A DNA stretch of 64,000 nucleotides from Jiangella alkaliphila. Its GTDB lineage: Bacteria; Actinomycetota; Actinomycetes; Jiangellales; Jiangellaceae. Below the pieces are notes generated by a model. That model made no database searches. It was given only the letters and a program-made list of their open reading frames with translations, and was not told where the DNA came from. Positions 44,172 to 52,933 of the stretch are shown piece after piece. The translations under genes were made by a program, and so were the position numbers. Location of the stretch: positions 2,949,278 through 3,013,277 of the forward strand of contig NZ_LT629791.1 of the NCBI RefSeq assembly GCF_900105925.1, written 5' to 3'. Numbering within the stretch: the first letter of the stretch is position 1; every line of letters begins with the position of its first letter.

Positions 44172-44215
44172 TTGACACTTAACAGCATATGCGTAGTGTA
44201 TGCACATGTTGCATA
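44172..44215 (+). promoter_or_regulatory. Promoter with operator palindromes for the large polysaccharide operon
   Basis: TTGACA (44172-44177), a 16-base spacer and TAGTGT (44194-44199). The spacer contains the palindrome GCATATGC (44185-44192); the start region contains TATGCA-CATGT-TGCATA (44199-44215, perfect 6-base arms). CATATGCGTA stands nine bases after TTGAC, exactly as in the iclR promoter. Repressor binding at these sites would block polymerase, so control by the IclR protein is likely. Confidence 0.65.
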
Positions 44216-44243
44216 GCAACTCCATCCGATGCATGGAGGCATT

Positions 44244-45173
44244 GTGGCACCAGGTCGCGCGGGTGTAGCGAACGTCGACACGCCCTCGACGACGGCGCCG
44301 CGACGGATCGGTGACGGCGCGTTCGCGGTCGCGCTGACCCTGCCTGGCCTGGCTCTCCTCGTGGCCGTGGTGCTCTATCCGCTCGTGTCGGCGCTGGTCA
44401 CCGCGTTCTTCGAGCAGAGCCTGGTGCTCCCCGGGCGGGAGTTCGTGGGGCTGGAGAACATCCAGGCCGTCCTCGAGAACGACTTCTGGCGGATCTTCCG
44501 GCAGACGCTCGTGTTCACCATCGGCAGTACGCTGGCGCCGTTCGTCATCGGCTTCGGCCTGGCGCTGGCGTTGAACTCCGGGCTGCCCGGGCAGAAGGTC
44601 TTCCGCGGCGTCTTCCTGGTGCCGTGGCTGGTGCCCGGCGTCATCGTGTCCTTCCTCTGGATGTGGATCTTCAACGCCAACTACGGCGTGGCGAACGGGC
44701 TGCTGGAAGGGCTCGGGATCATCGACGAGCCGCACGCGTGGCTGGCCGAGCCCGGCACCGCGATGGCCGCGGTCATCATCGCCAAGACCTGGGCGAGCTT
44801 CCCCTGGATGATGGTCATGCTGCTGGCCGGCCTGCAGACGGTGCCGCCCGAGCTGCACGAGGCGGCCGAGGTCGACGGCGCCGGAACCATCAGGCGGTTC
44901 TTCTCCATCACGCTGCCGCACCTGAAGGGCATCGTCGGGCTGGTGCTGCTGCTGGAGTTCATCTGGAACTTCCAGCACTTCGACATCATCTACGTGCTCA
45001 CCGGCGGCGGCCCGGCCGGCACCACGCAGACGTTCGCGACGTCGGTCTACGAGACCGCGTTCCGGGGCTTCGACCTCGGCCGGGCCGGCGCACTCGGCCT
45101 GCTGTGGATGCTCATCCTGCTGGTGCTGGTCGTCATCTACGTCCGCTTCTCCGAACGAGGTGAGCAGGAGTGA
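44244..45173 (+). CDS. Carbohydrate ABC transporter permease (MalF type)
   Basis: A 309-residue inner-membrane permease with six predicted helices and the EAA loop (PPELHEAAEVDGAGTIRRFF). The GTG at 44244 follows GGAGG by four bases and is preferred to the ATG at 44229, which lacks a ribosome site. First gene of the large rightward operon; overlaps or abuts its MalG-type partner. No ATPase gene is present, so a shared MsiK-like ATPase is inferred. Confidence 0.92.
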   Translation: MAPGRAGVANVDTPSTTAPRRIGDGAFAVALTLPGLALLVAVVLYPLVSALVTAFFEQSLVLPGREFVGLENIQAVLENDFWRIFRQTLVFTIGSTLAPFVIGFGLALALNSGLPGQKVFRGVFLVPWLVPGVIVSFLWMWIFNANYGVANGLLEGLGIIDEPHAWLAEPGTAMAAVIIAKTWASFPWMMVMLLAGLQTVPPELHEAAEVDGAGTIRRFFSITLPHLKGIVGLVLLLEFIWNFQHFDIIYVLTGGGPAGTTQTFATSVYETAFRGFDLGRAGALGLLWMLILLVLVVIYVRFSERGEQE

Positions 45174-45175
45174 GC

Positions 45176-46081
45176 GTGACCACGTCCACCCGCCCGTCCC
45201 GGCCGGTCGCCGCACCTGACCAGCCCGGCCGGAAGCGGCGGCGGCGCTCGCCGCGCGACCGGCTCGGGCCGCGCGTGTCGGCCTGGGTGGCCATCGTCGT
45301 GTTCGGCGGGTTCGCGCTGCTGCCGGCCTACTGGCTGCTGGCGACCTCGCTGAGCCCGCAGGACCAGGTGTTCCAGTACCCGCCGTCGTTCTTCCCCACC
45401 GACATCACGTTCGAGCACTACGCCGACCTTGCCGACGACCCGGACCTGTTCCGCTACCTCGTGAACAGCGTCATCGTCTCGGTCGTCACGGCGGTGCTCA
45501 GCGTCCTGGTGTCGGCCTACATGGGCTACTCGTTCTCGAAGTTCCGCTATCGCGGCCGGCGCTCGCTGATGTACCTGGTGCTGTCGTCGCAGATGTTCCC
45601 GCAGGCCCTGCTGCTGGTCACGCTGTACGCGGTGTTCAGCGCGTACGGCCTGCTCAACAGCTACGCCGCGCTGATCCTGTCGTTCACGACGTTCACCCTC
45701 CCGCTGTGCGTCTGGATGCTCAAGGGGTTCTTCGACACCATCCCCGACGAGCTGATCGAGGCCGCACGGGTCGACGGTGCGTCCCGGATGCGCATCATCC
45801 ACTCCGTGGTCCTGCCGCTGTCGGCGCCGGGCCTGGTGGCCGCCGGCCTGTTCGCGTTCGTCCGCGGCTGGAACGACTTCATCTTCGCTCTCACCCTGGC
45901 CGGCCCGGACAAGCAGACGCTGCCGCCCGGCCTGGTGAACACGTTCGTCGGCGAGGCCCAGACGGCCTGGCCGCAACTCATGGCGGCGTCCCTGGTCGTG
46001 TCGCTGCCCGTCGTCATCGGCTTCATCGTCCTGCAGCGCTATCTCGTCGGCGGCATCACCGCCGGCGCGGTCAAGGGCTGA
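45176..46081 (+). CDS. Carbohydrate ABC transporter permease (MalG type)
   Basis: A 301-residue permease: basic N-terminus (KRRRRSPRDRLG), six predicted helices, EAA loop (DELIEAARVDGASRMRIIHSVVLPL). Two GTG starts are possible; 45170 overlaps the preceding stop, whereas 45176 lies five bases after AGGAG and is preferred. Works with the permease at 44244 and the binding protein at 46108, and possibly also with the second binding protein at 61419, which has no permeases of its own in the window. Confidence 0.92.
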   Translation: MTTSTRPSRPVAAPDQPGRKRRRRSPRDRLGPRVSAWVAIVVFGGFALLPAYWLLATSLSPQDQVFQYPPSFFPTDITFEHYADLADDPDLFRYLVNSVIVSVVTAVLSVLVSAYMGYSFSKFRYRGRRSLMYLVLSSQMFPQALLLVTLYAVFSAYGLLNSYAALILSFTTFTLPLCVWMLKGFFDTIPDELIEAARVDGASRMRIIHSVVLPLSAPGLVAAGLFAFVRGWNDFIFALTLAGPDKQTLPPGLVNTFVGEAQTAWPQLMAASLVVSLPVVIGFIVLQRYLVGGITAGAVKG

Positions 46082-46107
46082 CCGGTCTTCAGTCTTCGGA
46101 GGTCAAC

Positions 46108-47421
46108 GTGAGCACCACCTACTCCCGTCGCCGTCTGCTCCAGTTGATGGGCCTGGGCGCGGGCGCCGTCGGCTTCGGCGGCCTGGCCGCCTGCGCGCCG
46201 TCGGCGGACGACGACAGCAACACCAGCGGCGGCTCCAGCAGCACGCCCACCAGCGGCGGTGAGGCGCAGGACTTCTCCTTCGCGTCATGGTCGCTGAGCG
46301 AAGAGGCGCCCAAGCCGGTCATCGAGGGCCTGGTCGGCGCGTTCGCGGGCGACGCCGGCGTCTCGATCGCGCCGGTCACCTACCCCTACAACGAGTACCT
46401 CAACCAGCTGACGCTGCAGATCCGCGGCGGGCAGTTCAGCGGCGCGGCGCAGGTCGACGTCGCCTGGCTGGGCGCCCTGGCCGCCCTGGGCAAGCTGACC
46501 GACCTGAGCTCGTTCACCGAGGGCCGCGGCTACACCGACGCCGCCCTGCAGGCCGGGCAGTACGAGGGCACGCAGTACGGCCTGCCCTGGACCATCGGCG
46601 CCATCGGCCTGGTCACCAACACCGAGCTGCTGCAGCAGGCCGGCGTCACCACCGCGCCGACCACCATCGAGGACTTCGAGGCGATGCTGCGCGAGCTGCA
46701 GGGCCTCGGCGACGGCATCGTGCCCTACGCGGCGTCGACCAAGGTGGCGCAGCTCAAGGACATCCTCATCTGGATGCAGACGTTCGGCAGCCCGCTGATC
46801 GAGGACGGCCAGGTCACCATCGGCGACGACGCCAGCGTCGAGGCCGTCACCTGGTACAAGCGCCTCTACGACGACGGCCTGATCGCGCCGGACGTCGACC
46901 GCTTCGACGCCCGCGCGCTGTTCAGCCAGGGCCGGGCCGTCATGTACGACGACGCCATCATCGGCAAGAGCGCGGTCGTGCGCGAGTCGCCCGACCCCGA
47001 CTTCGCCGCCAAGCTCGACCCGATCGCGCGGCCGGTCGTGCAGGACGGCGACGACCCGCGGGCGCTGTTCTGGGGCCACGCGATCGTCGTGGTCGACGGC
47101 GACGGCTCGGGCACCGCGGCGGAGTTCGCGCAGTGGGTCACCTCCGACGAGGCGACCACGGTCGACTTCTTCGAGCAGCTGGGCCTGCCGCCGACGACCC
47201 AGGCGGCCCTGGACTCCGACGTCGTCACCGGCGATACGTTCACCGCCGCGTTCAGCGAGCGGGTCACCGCGACCGCCACCGTGAACCCGTTCTGGCAGTT
47301 CCCGCAGTACGCCCAGATGGAGTCGGCCGTCGCCGAGCAGGTGCAGGCCGTGCTCGTGGGCAGCTCGTCGCCGGCCGACGCCATGGCCGCGGCGGGCGAG
47401 GCGGTCCAGGGCCTGATCTGA
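46108..47421 (+). CDS. Tat-exported sugar-binding lipoprotein 1
   Basis: A 437-residue family 1 solute-binding protein. The leader carries a twin-arginine motif (SRRRLLQLMGLG) and a lipobox ending LAAC, so it is folded before export and then lipidated. A Ser/Gly/Thr linker follows. Mature segments such as FSFASWSLSEEAPKPVIEGL, YPYNEYLNQLTLQIRGGQFS and GLPWTIGAIGLVTNTELL recur almost unchanged in the protein at 61419-62711, so the two are duplicates within one operon. GTG start behind GGAGG. Captures the oligosaccharide for the adjacent permeases. Confidence 0.93.
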   Translation: MSTTYSRRRLLQLMGLGAGAVGFGGLAACAPSADDDSNTSGGSSSTPTSGGEAQDFSFASWSLSEEAPKPVIEGLVGAFAGDAGVSIAPVTYPYNEYLNQLTLQIRGGQFSGAAQVDVAWLGALAALGKLTDLSSFTEGRGYTDAALQAGQYEGTQYGLPWTIGAIGLVTNTELLQQAGVTTAPTTIEDFEAMLRELQGLGDGIVPYAASTKVAQLKDILIWMQTFGSPLIEDGQVTIGDDASVEAVTWYKRLYDDGLIAPDVDRFDARALFSQGRAVMYDDAIIGKSAVVRESPDPDFAAKLDPIARPVVQDGDDPRALFWGHAIVVVDGDGSGTAAEFAQWVTSDEATTVDFFEQLGLPPTTQAALDSDVVTGDTFTAAFSERVTATATVNPFWQFPQYAQMESAVAEQVQAVLVGSSSPADAMAAAGEAVQGLI

Positions 47422-47467
47422 CCCGACCTTCGAGTTCCACGACCGACGACGTTCGAGGAGAGCTCCC

Positions 47468-50400
47468 GTGACCCTGGACCGTGCCCGGAACCGCAGCCTG
47501 GCGGTCGTCGCGACGGTGGCGCTGGCCGCCGGCCTGGCCGGGGTGGCGGGCGGCCCGGCCGCCGCCGCCGACGGCACCGTCGTCCTGCGCGGCGACACCT
47601 ACACGATGACCATCGCCGCCGACGGCTTCCGCTACGGCTTCACCGACGCCGCCGGCCGGCCGACGCTGCCACCGCACCCGGAGTCCGGGCTGCGCGTCGA
47701 CGGCGCCGACGCCGTCACGGCCGAACCGGCCGGCGACCCGGGGGCGTTCGACGTCACGCTGGAGAACGGCGAGGCGGTGCGGGTGCACGTCCACACGGCG
47801 GCGACGACCGTGCGCATCACCGTCGACGGGGTCGACGACGCCACCGTCGACCTGCGCACCGGCCCGGCCGGTCCGTCCTACGGCCTGGGCGACTACGGGG
47901 CGCACGCCGACGGCCAGCCGGACCAGGGCACGCCGTGCAGCGGCAACGTCGAGGCCCGGCCGACGCTGGAGCTGACCGGGATCGTGCTGGACAACCTCAC
48001 GAACCAGGGCTCCTGCAAGCGCTACATCAGCACGTTCACCGTCTTTCCCGCGCAGGGCGTCGGGCAGGTGCTGTTCGACGAGGGCCAGAAGCGGGTCGCG
48101 CTGACGGACACCGAGAACCGGCTGGGCGTCGCGGGCGTGGACCGCGTCGACGCCGTGCACTACTTCCTGGCCGGTGACCTGAAGCGGGTCTACGCCGACT
48201 ACCGCGATGCGCGCGTCGAGCACGGCTACGTCGACGTCGAGCCGCGGCCGGACCTGTTCGAGCTGGGCTGGGAGGCCTACGGCGCTCTGTCGTGGAACAC
48301 CTACCAGTCCTCGGTCGAGGAGACCGTTCAAGGCTTCCTCGACCACGGGTACCCGCTGGGCTGGGGCGTCGTCGGCTCCGGCTTCTGGCCGGGTCCGCGC
48401 GGGCGCCCGGCCGAGGGCACCACGAACAGCTTCGGCATGTGGGACGACACCGAGGAGCCCGGCCGCGAGGACTCCCAGCCAGGGCTGCCGAACCCGCGCT
48501 ACCCCGACCCCGACGGGCTCAAGCGGCTGTTCGCGGAGAACGACCTCGACCTGCTGCTGGGGGCGCGCAACAACGTCAAGGCGACGGTCGCCGACGGCGG
48601 CAACCACAACCCGGTGCACGACGGCCCGTTCATGGAGGAGGCCGCCGCAGCGGGCCTCCTCCTGGAGGACGCCGACGGGACGCCGACGGTCGTCAGCCGC
48701 GCGCAGTTCCCCAGCGGCGCCAGCTACGTGCTGGACGGCTCCGACCCCGCGGCCGTCGAGTGGTACGTCGACCGGATGCGTGCCTGGGGCGTGGACGGGT
48801 GGAAGGAGGACACGATGCTCTACGAGCCCGACCTCCACCTCGACGGCAACTGGAACCCGGTGCAGCAGGCCCTGGCCGGCGCCGGCGACCTGCTGATGGT
48901 CCGCAACGCCGCGTACTCCGTGCCCGGCGACATCATCCGCATCAACGACACCATCTACGGCACCGGCGAGGTGTTCCACGAGGACCCGGACCGGATGCCG
49001 GTGAACCTGCTGAACATGGCCGCCAGCGGCGCCGGCAACCTGTACCCGGACTACGTCGGCGGCACCCCGGGCCCGTCGCTGACCGACCCCGCGTACATGG
49101 ACTACTTCGTGCGCAACGCGCAGTTCAACGCGCTCACCCCGGTGCTGGCGTTCGGGAAGGGGCCGTGGGACCTGGGCCGGCCCGACTACGCCGCCCAGGT
49201 GCTCGACCTCGCGCTGTGGCACGACGCCCTGCACCCGTACGTCTACGACACCGTGCTGGACGGGTACGAGACCGGCTACCCGTCGGCCATGACGCCGCTG
49301 CCGGTCGCCTACCCGGACGACCCCGCCACCTACGGCCTGGTGAACGACCAGACCCGGCAGTACGAGTGGATGTTCGGCGAGTCGCTGCTGGCGGCGCCGG
49401 TCTTCGGCGCCGACTTCGAGACGGCGCAGGCGCGGGACGTGTACCTGCCGGCCGGGCGCTGGATCGACTACTCCACGGGTGCGGTGGTCGACGGCCCGCG
49501 CACGCTCGAGGACTACGCCGTCGGCACCGACCGGGTGCCCGCGTTCGTGGGCGGCAAGGGCGTGCTGGTGCTGCGCGACCGCGACGAGTCCGGCGAGGTC
49601 GCCGGGTTCACCGCCGAGGTCTACCCGGTGGCGCGGTCGTCGCGGTACGAGTGGACCGACGGCGACGCGCGGAGCACGATCCTGAACGCGAACACCGGCT
49701 GGGACCCGGACCGGCTGCGCATCGCCGACCGCACCACCGGCCACACCGTCCCGTTCGAGGTCGACGACGTCACCGGCGCGTTCCGGTTCGCGTTCGAGCC
49801 CGGCCACGACTACGTGCTGAGCGGCGGCGGCCGGGCCACGCACTCGCTGCCGGTCGAGACGGCCGCCCCGGACGCCGCACCGGCCGCCGTGGCGGCCGAG
49901 ACCGGCGCCGACGGCCAGACCACGCTGAGCTGGGACGCGGTACCCGGCGCGCGGACGTACGTCGTCGAGGTCTCCGGCGCCGCGACGTGCGCCGACGGAC
50001 TGGCCGGCAGCACGACCGGGACGTCGCTGAGTCTCGGCGGCCTGGACCAGGCGGCCGGCACCTACAGCGTCGCCGCGGTGAACGCCGCCGGCACCGGGCC
50101 GTGGTCCGCGCCGGTGGCCGTCACCGCGCCCGGCGGCCCGGCGGTCGTCACCGTCACCGACGAGGGCACGCCGCCGACCTGCGACCCGGACACACCGGCG
50201 TACGCCGAGACCGGCACCTGGGGCGGCAGCGCCCTGGCCGGGTTCGACGGCACCAGATCGCGGTTCAGCTCGACGGACGGCTCCACCGCCACCTGGTCCG
50301 CACGGCTGCCGGCCGGCGGCTACGACGTCGCGGTCTGGTTCCCGCCGCACACCAACAGCACGACGGCCGCCACCTTCACGGTGACCCACGCCGGCGGCGA

Positions 50401-52933
50401 GTCCAGCGTCGTGCTGGACCAGACGGCGACCGGCGGCCGCTGGGTCTCGCTCGGCACGTACGAGTTCGGCGCGGAGCAGCTCGGCTCCGTCACTTTGACG
50501 GTCGGCGACGCACCCGGCAACGCGCGCGGCGACGCGGTCCGGTTCACCCCGGTCGGAGCCGACCCACCGCACCCCGGCACCGGGACCTGGACAGCATCGT
50601 CGTCCCTGCTGGAGGACGTGCGGATCGAGAACCAGACGGTGCGGATGGTCGTACGCACCAGCATCGGCGGCGACGACCTGCGGCTCCGGCTCACCAACGC
50701 CTTCGGCCTCGAGCCGGTCACGTTCGGCGAGGTGACGGTCGCGGAGCAGCAGGACGGCGCCGAACTGGTCGACGGCAGCGTCCGGCCGGTCACGTTCGGC
50801 GGCCTGACGACGGTGACGGTGCCGGCCGGCGGCTCGATCGTCAGCGACCCCGTGTCCGGCAGCTGGGCGCCGGCGTCGGACGTCGTCGTCAGCGCGTACG
50901 TGCCCGGGTCGGTGCCGACGGTGACCGGGCACCTGCGGCCGTCGGCGACGACGTACCTGGCCGGCGGCCGGCACACCGCCGAGACCGGGGGAGCGGCCTT
51001 CACCGGCGAGCTGGAGCACTGGTTCTGGCTGGACCGGGTCTCCTTCGACAGCACCGAGGCGGCCGGCGCGATCGCCGTCGTCGGCGACTCGCTGACCGAC
51101 GGCGGCGGCGACGTGCCCGACAGCAACCTGCGCTGGCCCGACCACCTGGCCCGCCGGATCCTGGAGCTGCCGGAGGCCGAGCAGTCGGGGGTGCTCAACG
51201 CCGGGATGTCGGGCAACCGGATCCTCTTCGACGACTACGGGCCGCGCACGCTGGACCGCCTCGACCGCGACGCACTGGACCAGCCGGGCGTGCACACCGT
51301 GCTGCTGTTCCAGGGCATCAACGACGTGTCGCGCAGCGTCACCACGGCGGCGCCGCTGATCGAGGCGTACCGCTCGATCGCCGACCGGGCGCACGCGCGC
51401 GGGCTGCGGCTGGTCGTCGGCACGCTCACCCCGATCGGCGGGGCGTCGACCTACACACCGGCGAAGGAAGCGGTGCGCCAGGAGGTCAACGAGTTCCTCC
51501 GCACCGACCCCGCCTTCGACGGCGTCATCGACTTCGATGCCGCACTGCGTGACCCCGCCGACCCGGTGCGGCTGATGCCGGCCTACGACAAGGGCGACCA
51601 CCTGCATCCCAGCGACGCCGGGCGGGAACGGCTGGCCGAGGCGGTCGACCTCGCGCTGCTGACGCCGCCGGCGACGGCCGACGCAGCGCAGGGCGCGACG
51701 GCCGCGGTGCCGCGGCTCCGGCTGGCCGACTCCGTCATCGAGACGTTCCACGACAGCGACGACCCCGGCTCGCAGTGCGGCGGCCGGAAGGTGCACATCG
51801 ACTCACCCGTGCGCGCCGTGATGGACCAGAAGGACGTCGTCCACCTCACCGTGGCCGACCCGCAGGCGCAGGGCTGGCAATGGACCGGGTCCGCGGCCGA
51901 CTTCGCGGCCCGGCCGGCCCGGGCGGAGCTGGACTGCGTCCCCGTCATGGACGGCGAGAACCTCGACGCCGACGCCACCCCGGCCGAGATCGCCGCCACC
52001 ATCCGGTCGTTCGACCAGAAGACCTGGATCCAGGGCCTGCACTTCGACGACGCTCGCGACACCGTGTTCGCCTACGGGCACCAGGACTTCTTCGGCACCC
52101 GCATGAACGCCCTCGACGACGTCTGCCACCAGGCCGGCGTCGACGACGACCGGCCGTACTGCTGGTACTCCGCGATCGCCGTCTGGAGCGCCCCGGTGCC
52201 CGCCGCGGCCGGCGACAACCACCTGACCTTCCGCACCGGCGTCGCGCCGCCGGACCACGTGGCCATCTACCCCAACGTCACCTACCCGGCGCACGGTGAG
52301 ACGCCGCCGTCGGGCTGGATCGGCTACGGGACGCCGTCGAACATCGTCCGCGGGCACCACGAGACCGGCGAGGAGTACTACCTGCTGGCGTACACCAACT
52401 CCGGGTATCCGGCCGACCCGGCCGACCCGCAGCACCAGCCGCGAGGCATCTGCTTGTTCCGCAGCGTCGACCCCGCGCACCGCGGCAGCTGGCGGGCGTG
52501 GGACGGCGACACCGCGACGCCCGGGTTCGAGCAGCGCAGCACGGACCCGTACGAGGGCACCAACCCGCCCTGCGCCGTGCTCGGGACCGGCGGGTTCACC
52601 GGGCCGGTGCGCAGCGTCGTCTGGCATGAGACGTCCGGCCAGTACATCGCCGTGTTCCGCGACGAGACCGCGGTGCGGTACTCGACCTCGCCCGACCTGG
52701 TGACCTGGAGCGCGCCGCGGCTGCTGCTGACATCGACGGTGGACCAGGCGAACTACCCGGTGGTCATCGACGTCGCCGGCGCCGCGCACGACGACCACGA
52801 CTTCGACTCGATCTACGACGGCGGCTCGGCGTTCCTCTACTACCGGAAGTCGCCGGAGCGCGGGCACACCGTCATCACCCGCCGCGCGATCGAGGTCGTC
52901 GTCGATCCCGCCCCGGCCGGAGCGACGCCGTGA
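47468..52933 (+). CDS. Secreted GH31-family glycosidase fused to FN3, golvesin-type, SGNH esterase and beta-propeller domains
   Basis: 1821 residues with a Sec leader (about 1-34, ending AAAA). Residues about 40-780 are GH31-like: a beta-sandwich, then a barrel with VDGWKEDTM at 442-450, where Asp448 is the probable nucleophile; the acid/base is not obvious. About 804-887 is FN3, 904-1031 a golvesin/xanthan-lyase-type domain (YAETGTWGGSALAGFDGTRS), 1035-1195 a beta domain, and 1200-1400 an SGNH hydrolase with GDS (Ser1208), GIND and DHLH (Asp1377/His1380). About 1418-1815 reads like a five-bladed propeller (FDSIYDGGSAFLYYRKSPE). GTG start behind GAGGAGAG. It would remove an alpha-linked sugar and an acyl group from one polymer. 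The next start overlaps its stop. Confidence 0.78.
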   Translation: MTLDRARNRSLAVVATVALAAGLAGVAGGPAAAADGTVVLRGDTYTMTIAADGFRYGFTDAAGRPTLPPHPESGLRVDGADAVTAEPAGDPGAFDVTLENGEAVRVHVHTAATTVRITVDGVDDATVDLRTGPAGPSYGLGDYGAHADGQPDQGTPCSGNVEARPTLELTGIVLDNLTNQGSCKRYISTFTVFPAQGVGQVLFDEGQKRVALTDTENRLGVAGVDRVDAVHYFLAGDLKRVYADYRDARVEHGYVDVEPRPDLFELGWEAYGALSWNTYQSSVEETVQGFLDHGYPLGWGVVGSGFWPGPRGRPAEGTTNSFGMWDDTEEPGREDSQPGLPNPRYPDPDGLKRLFAENDLDLLLGARNNVKATVADGGNHNPVHDGPFMEEAAAAGLLLEDADGTPTVVSRAQFPSGASYVLDGSDPAAVEWYVDRMRAWGVDGWKEDTMLYEPDLHLDGNWNPVQQALAGAGDLLMVRNAAYSVPGDIIRINDTIYGTGEVFHEDPDRMPVNLLNMAASGAGNLYPDYVGGTPGPSLTDPAYMDYFVRNAQFNALTPVLAFGKGPWDLGRPDYAAQVLDLALWHDALHPYVYDTVLDGYETGYPSAMTPLPVAYPDDPATYGLVNDQTRQYEWMFGESLLAAPVFGADFETAQARDVYLPAGRWIDYSTGAVVDGPRTLEDYAVGTDRVPAFVGGKGVLVLRDRDESGEVAGFTAEVYPVARSSRYEWTDGDARSTILNANTGWDPDRLRIADRTTGHTVPFEVDDVTGAFRFAFEPGHDYVLSGGGRATHSLPVETAAPDAAPAAVAAETGADGQTTLSWDAVPGARTYVVEVSGAATCADGLAGSTTGTSLSLGGLDQAAGTYSVAAVNAAGTGPWSAPVAVTAPGGPAVVTVTDEGTPPTCDPDTPAYAETGTWGGSALAGFDGTRSRFSSTDGSTATWSARLPAGGYDVAVWFPPHTNSTTAATFTVTHAGGESSVVLDQTATGGRWVSLGTYEFGAEQLGSVTLTVGDAPGNARGDAVRFTPVGADPPHPGTGTWTASSSLLEDVRIENQTVRMVVRTSIGGDDLRLRLTNAFGLEPVTFGEVTVAEQQDGAELVDGSVRPVTFGGLTTVTVPAGGSIVSDPVSGSWAPASDVVVSAYVPGSVPTVTGHLRPSATTYLAGGRHTAETGGAAFTGELEHWFWLDRVSFDSTEAAGAIAVVGDSLTDGGGDVPDSNLRWPDHLARRILELPEAEQSGVLNAGMSGNRILFDDYGPRTLDRLDRDALDQPGVHTVLLFQGINDVSRSVTTAAPLIEAYRSIADRAHARGLRLVVGTLTPIGGASTYTPAKEAVRQEVNEFLRTDPAFDGVIDFDAALRDPADPVRLMPAYDKGDHLHPSDAGRERLAEAVDLALLTPPATADAAQGATAAVPRLRLADSVIETFHDSDDPGSQCGGRKVHIDSPVRAVMDQKDVVHLTVADPQAQGWQWTGSAADFAARPARAELDCVPVMDGENLDADATPAEIAATIRSFDQKTWIQGLHFDDARDTVFAYGHQDFFGTRMNALDDVCHQAGVDDDRPYCWYSAIAVWSAPVPAAAGDNHLTFRTGVAPPDHVAIYPNVTYPAHGETPPSGWIGYGTPSNIVRGHHETGEEYYLLAYTNSGYPADPADPQHQPRGICLFRSVDPAHRGSWRAWDGDTATPGFEQRSTDPYEGTNPPCAVLGTGGFTGPVRSVVWHETSGQYIAVFRDETAVRYSTSPDLVTWSAPRLLLTSTVDQANYPVVIDVAGAAHDDHDFDSIYDGGSAFLYYRKSPERGHTVITRRAIEVVVDPAPAGATP

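Noticed and set aside
47264..51796. A 1510-codon open frame on the - strand opposite the GH31 fusion gene
   Set aside because: Low-complexity shadow composition and no ribosome site; the + strand gene has clear domains.
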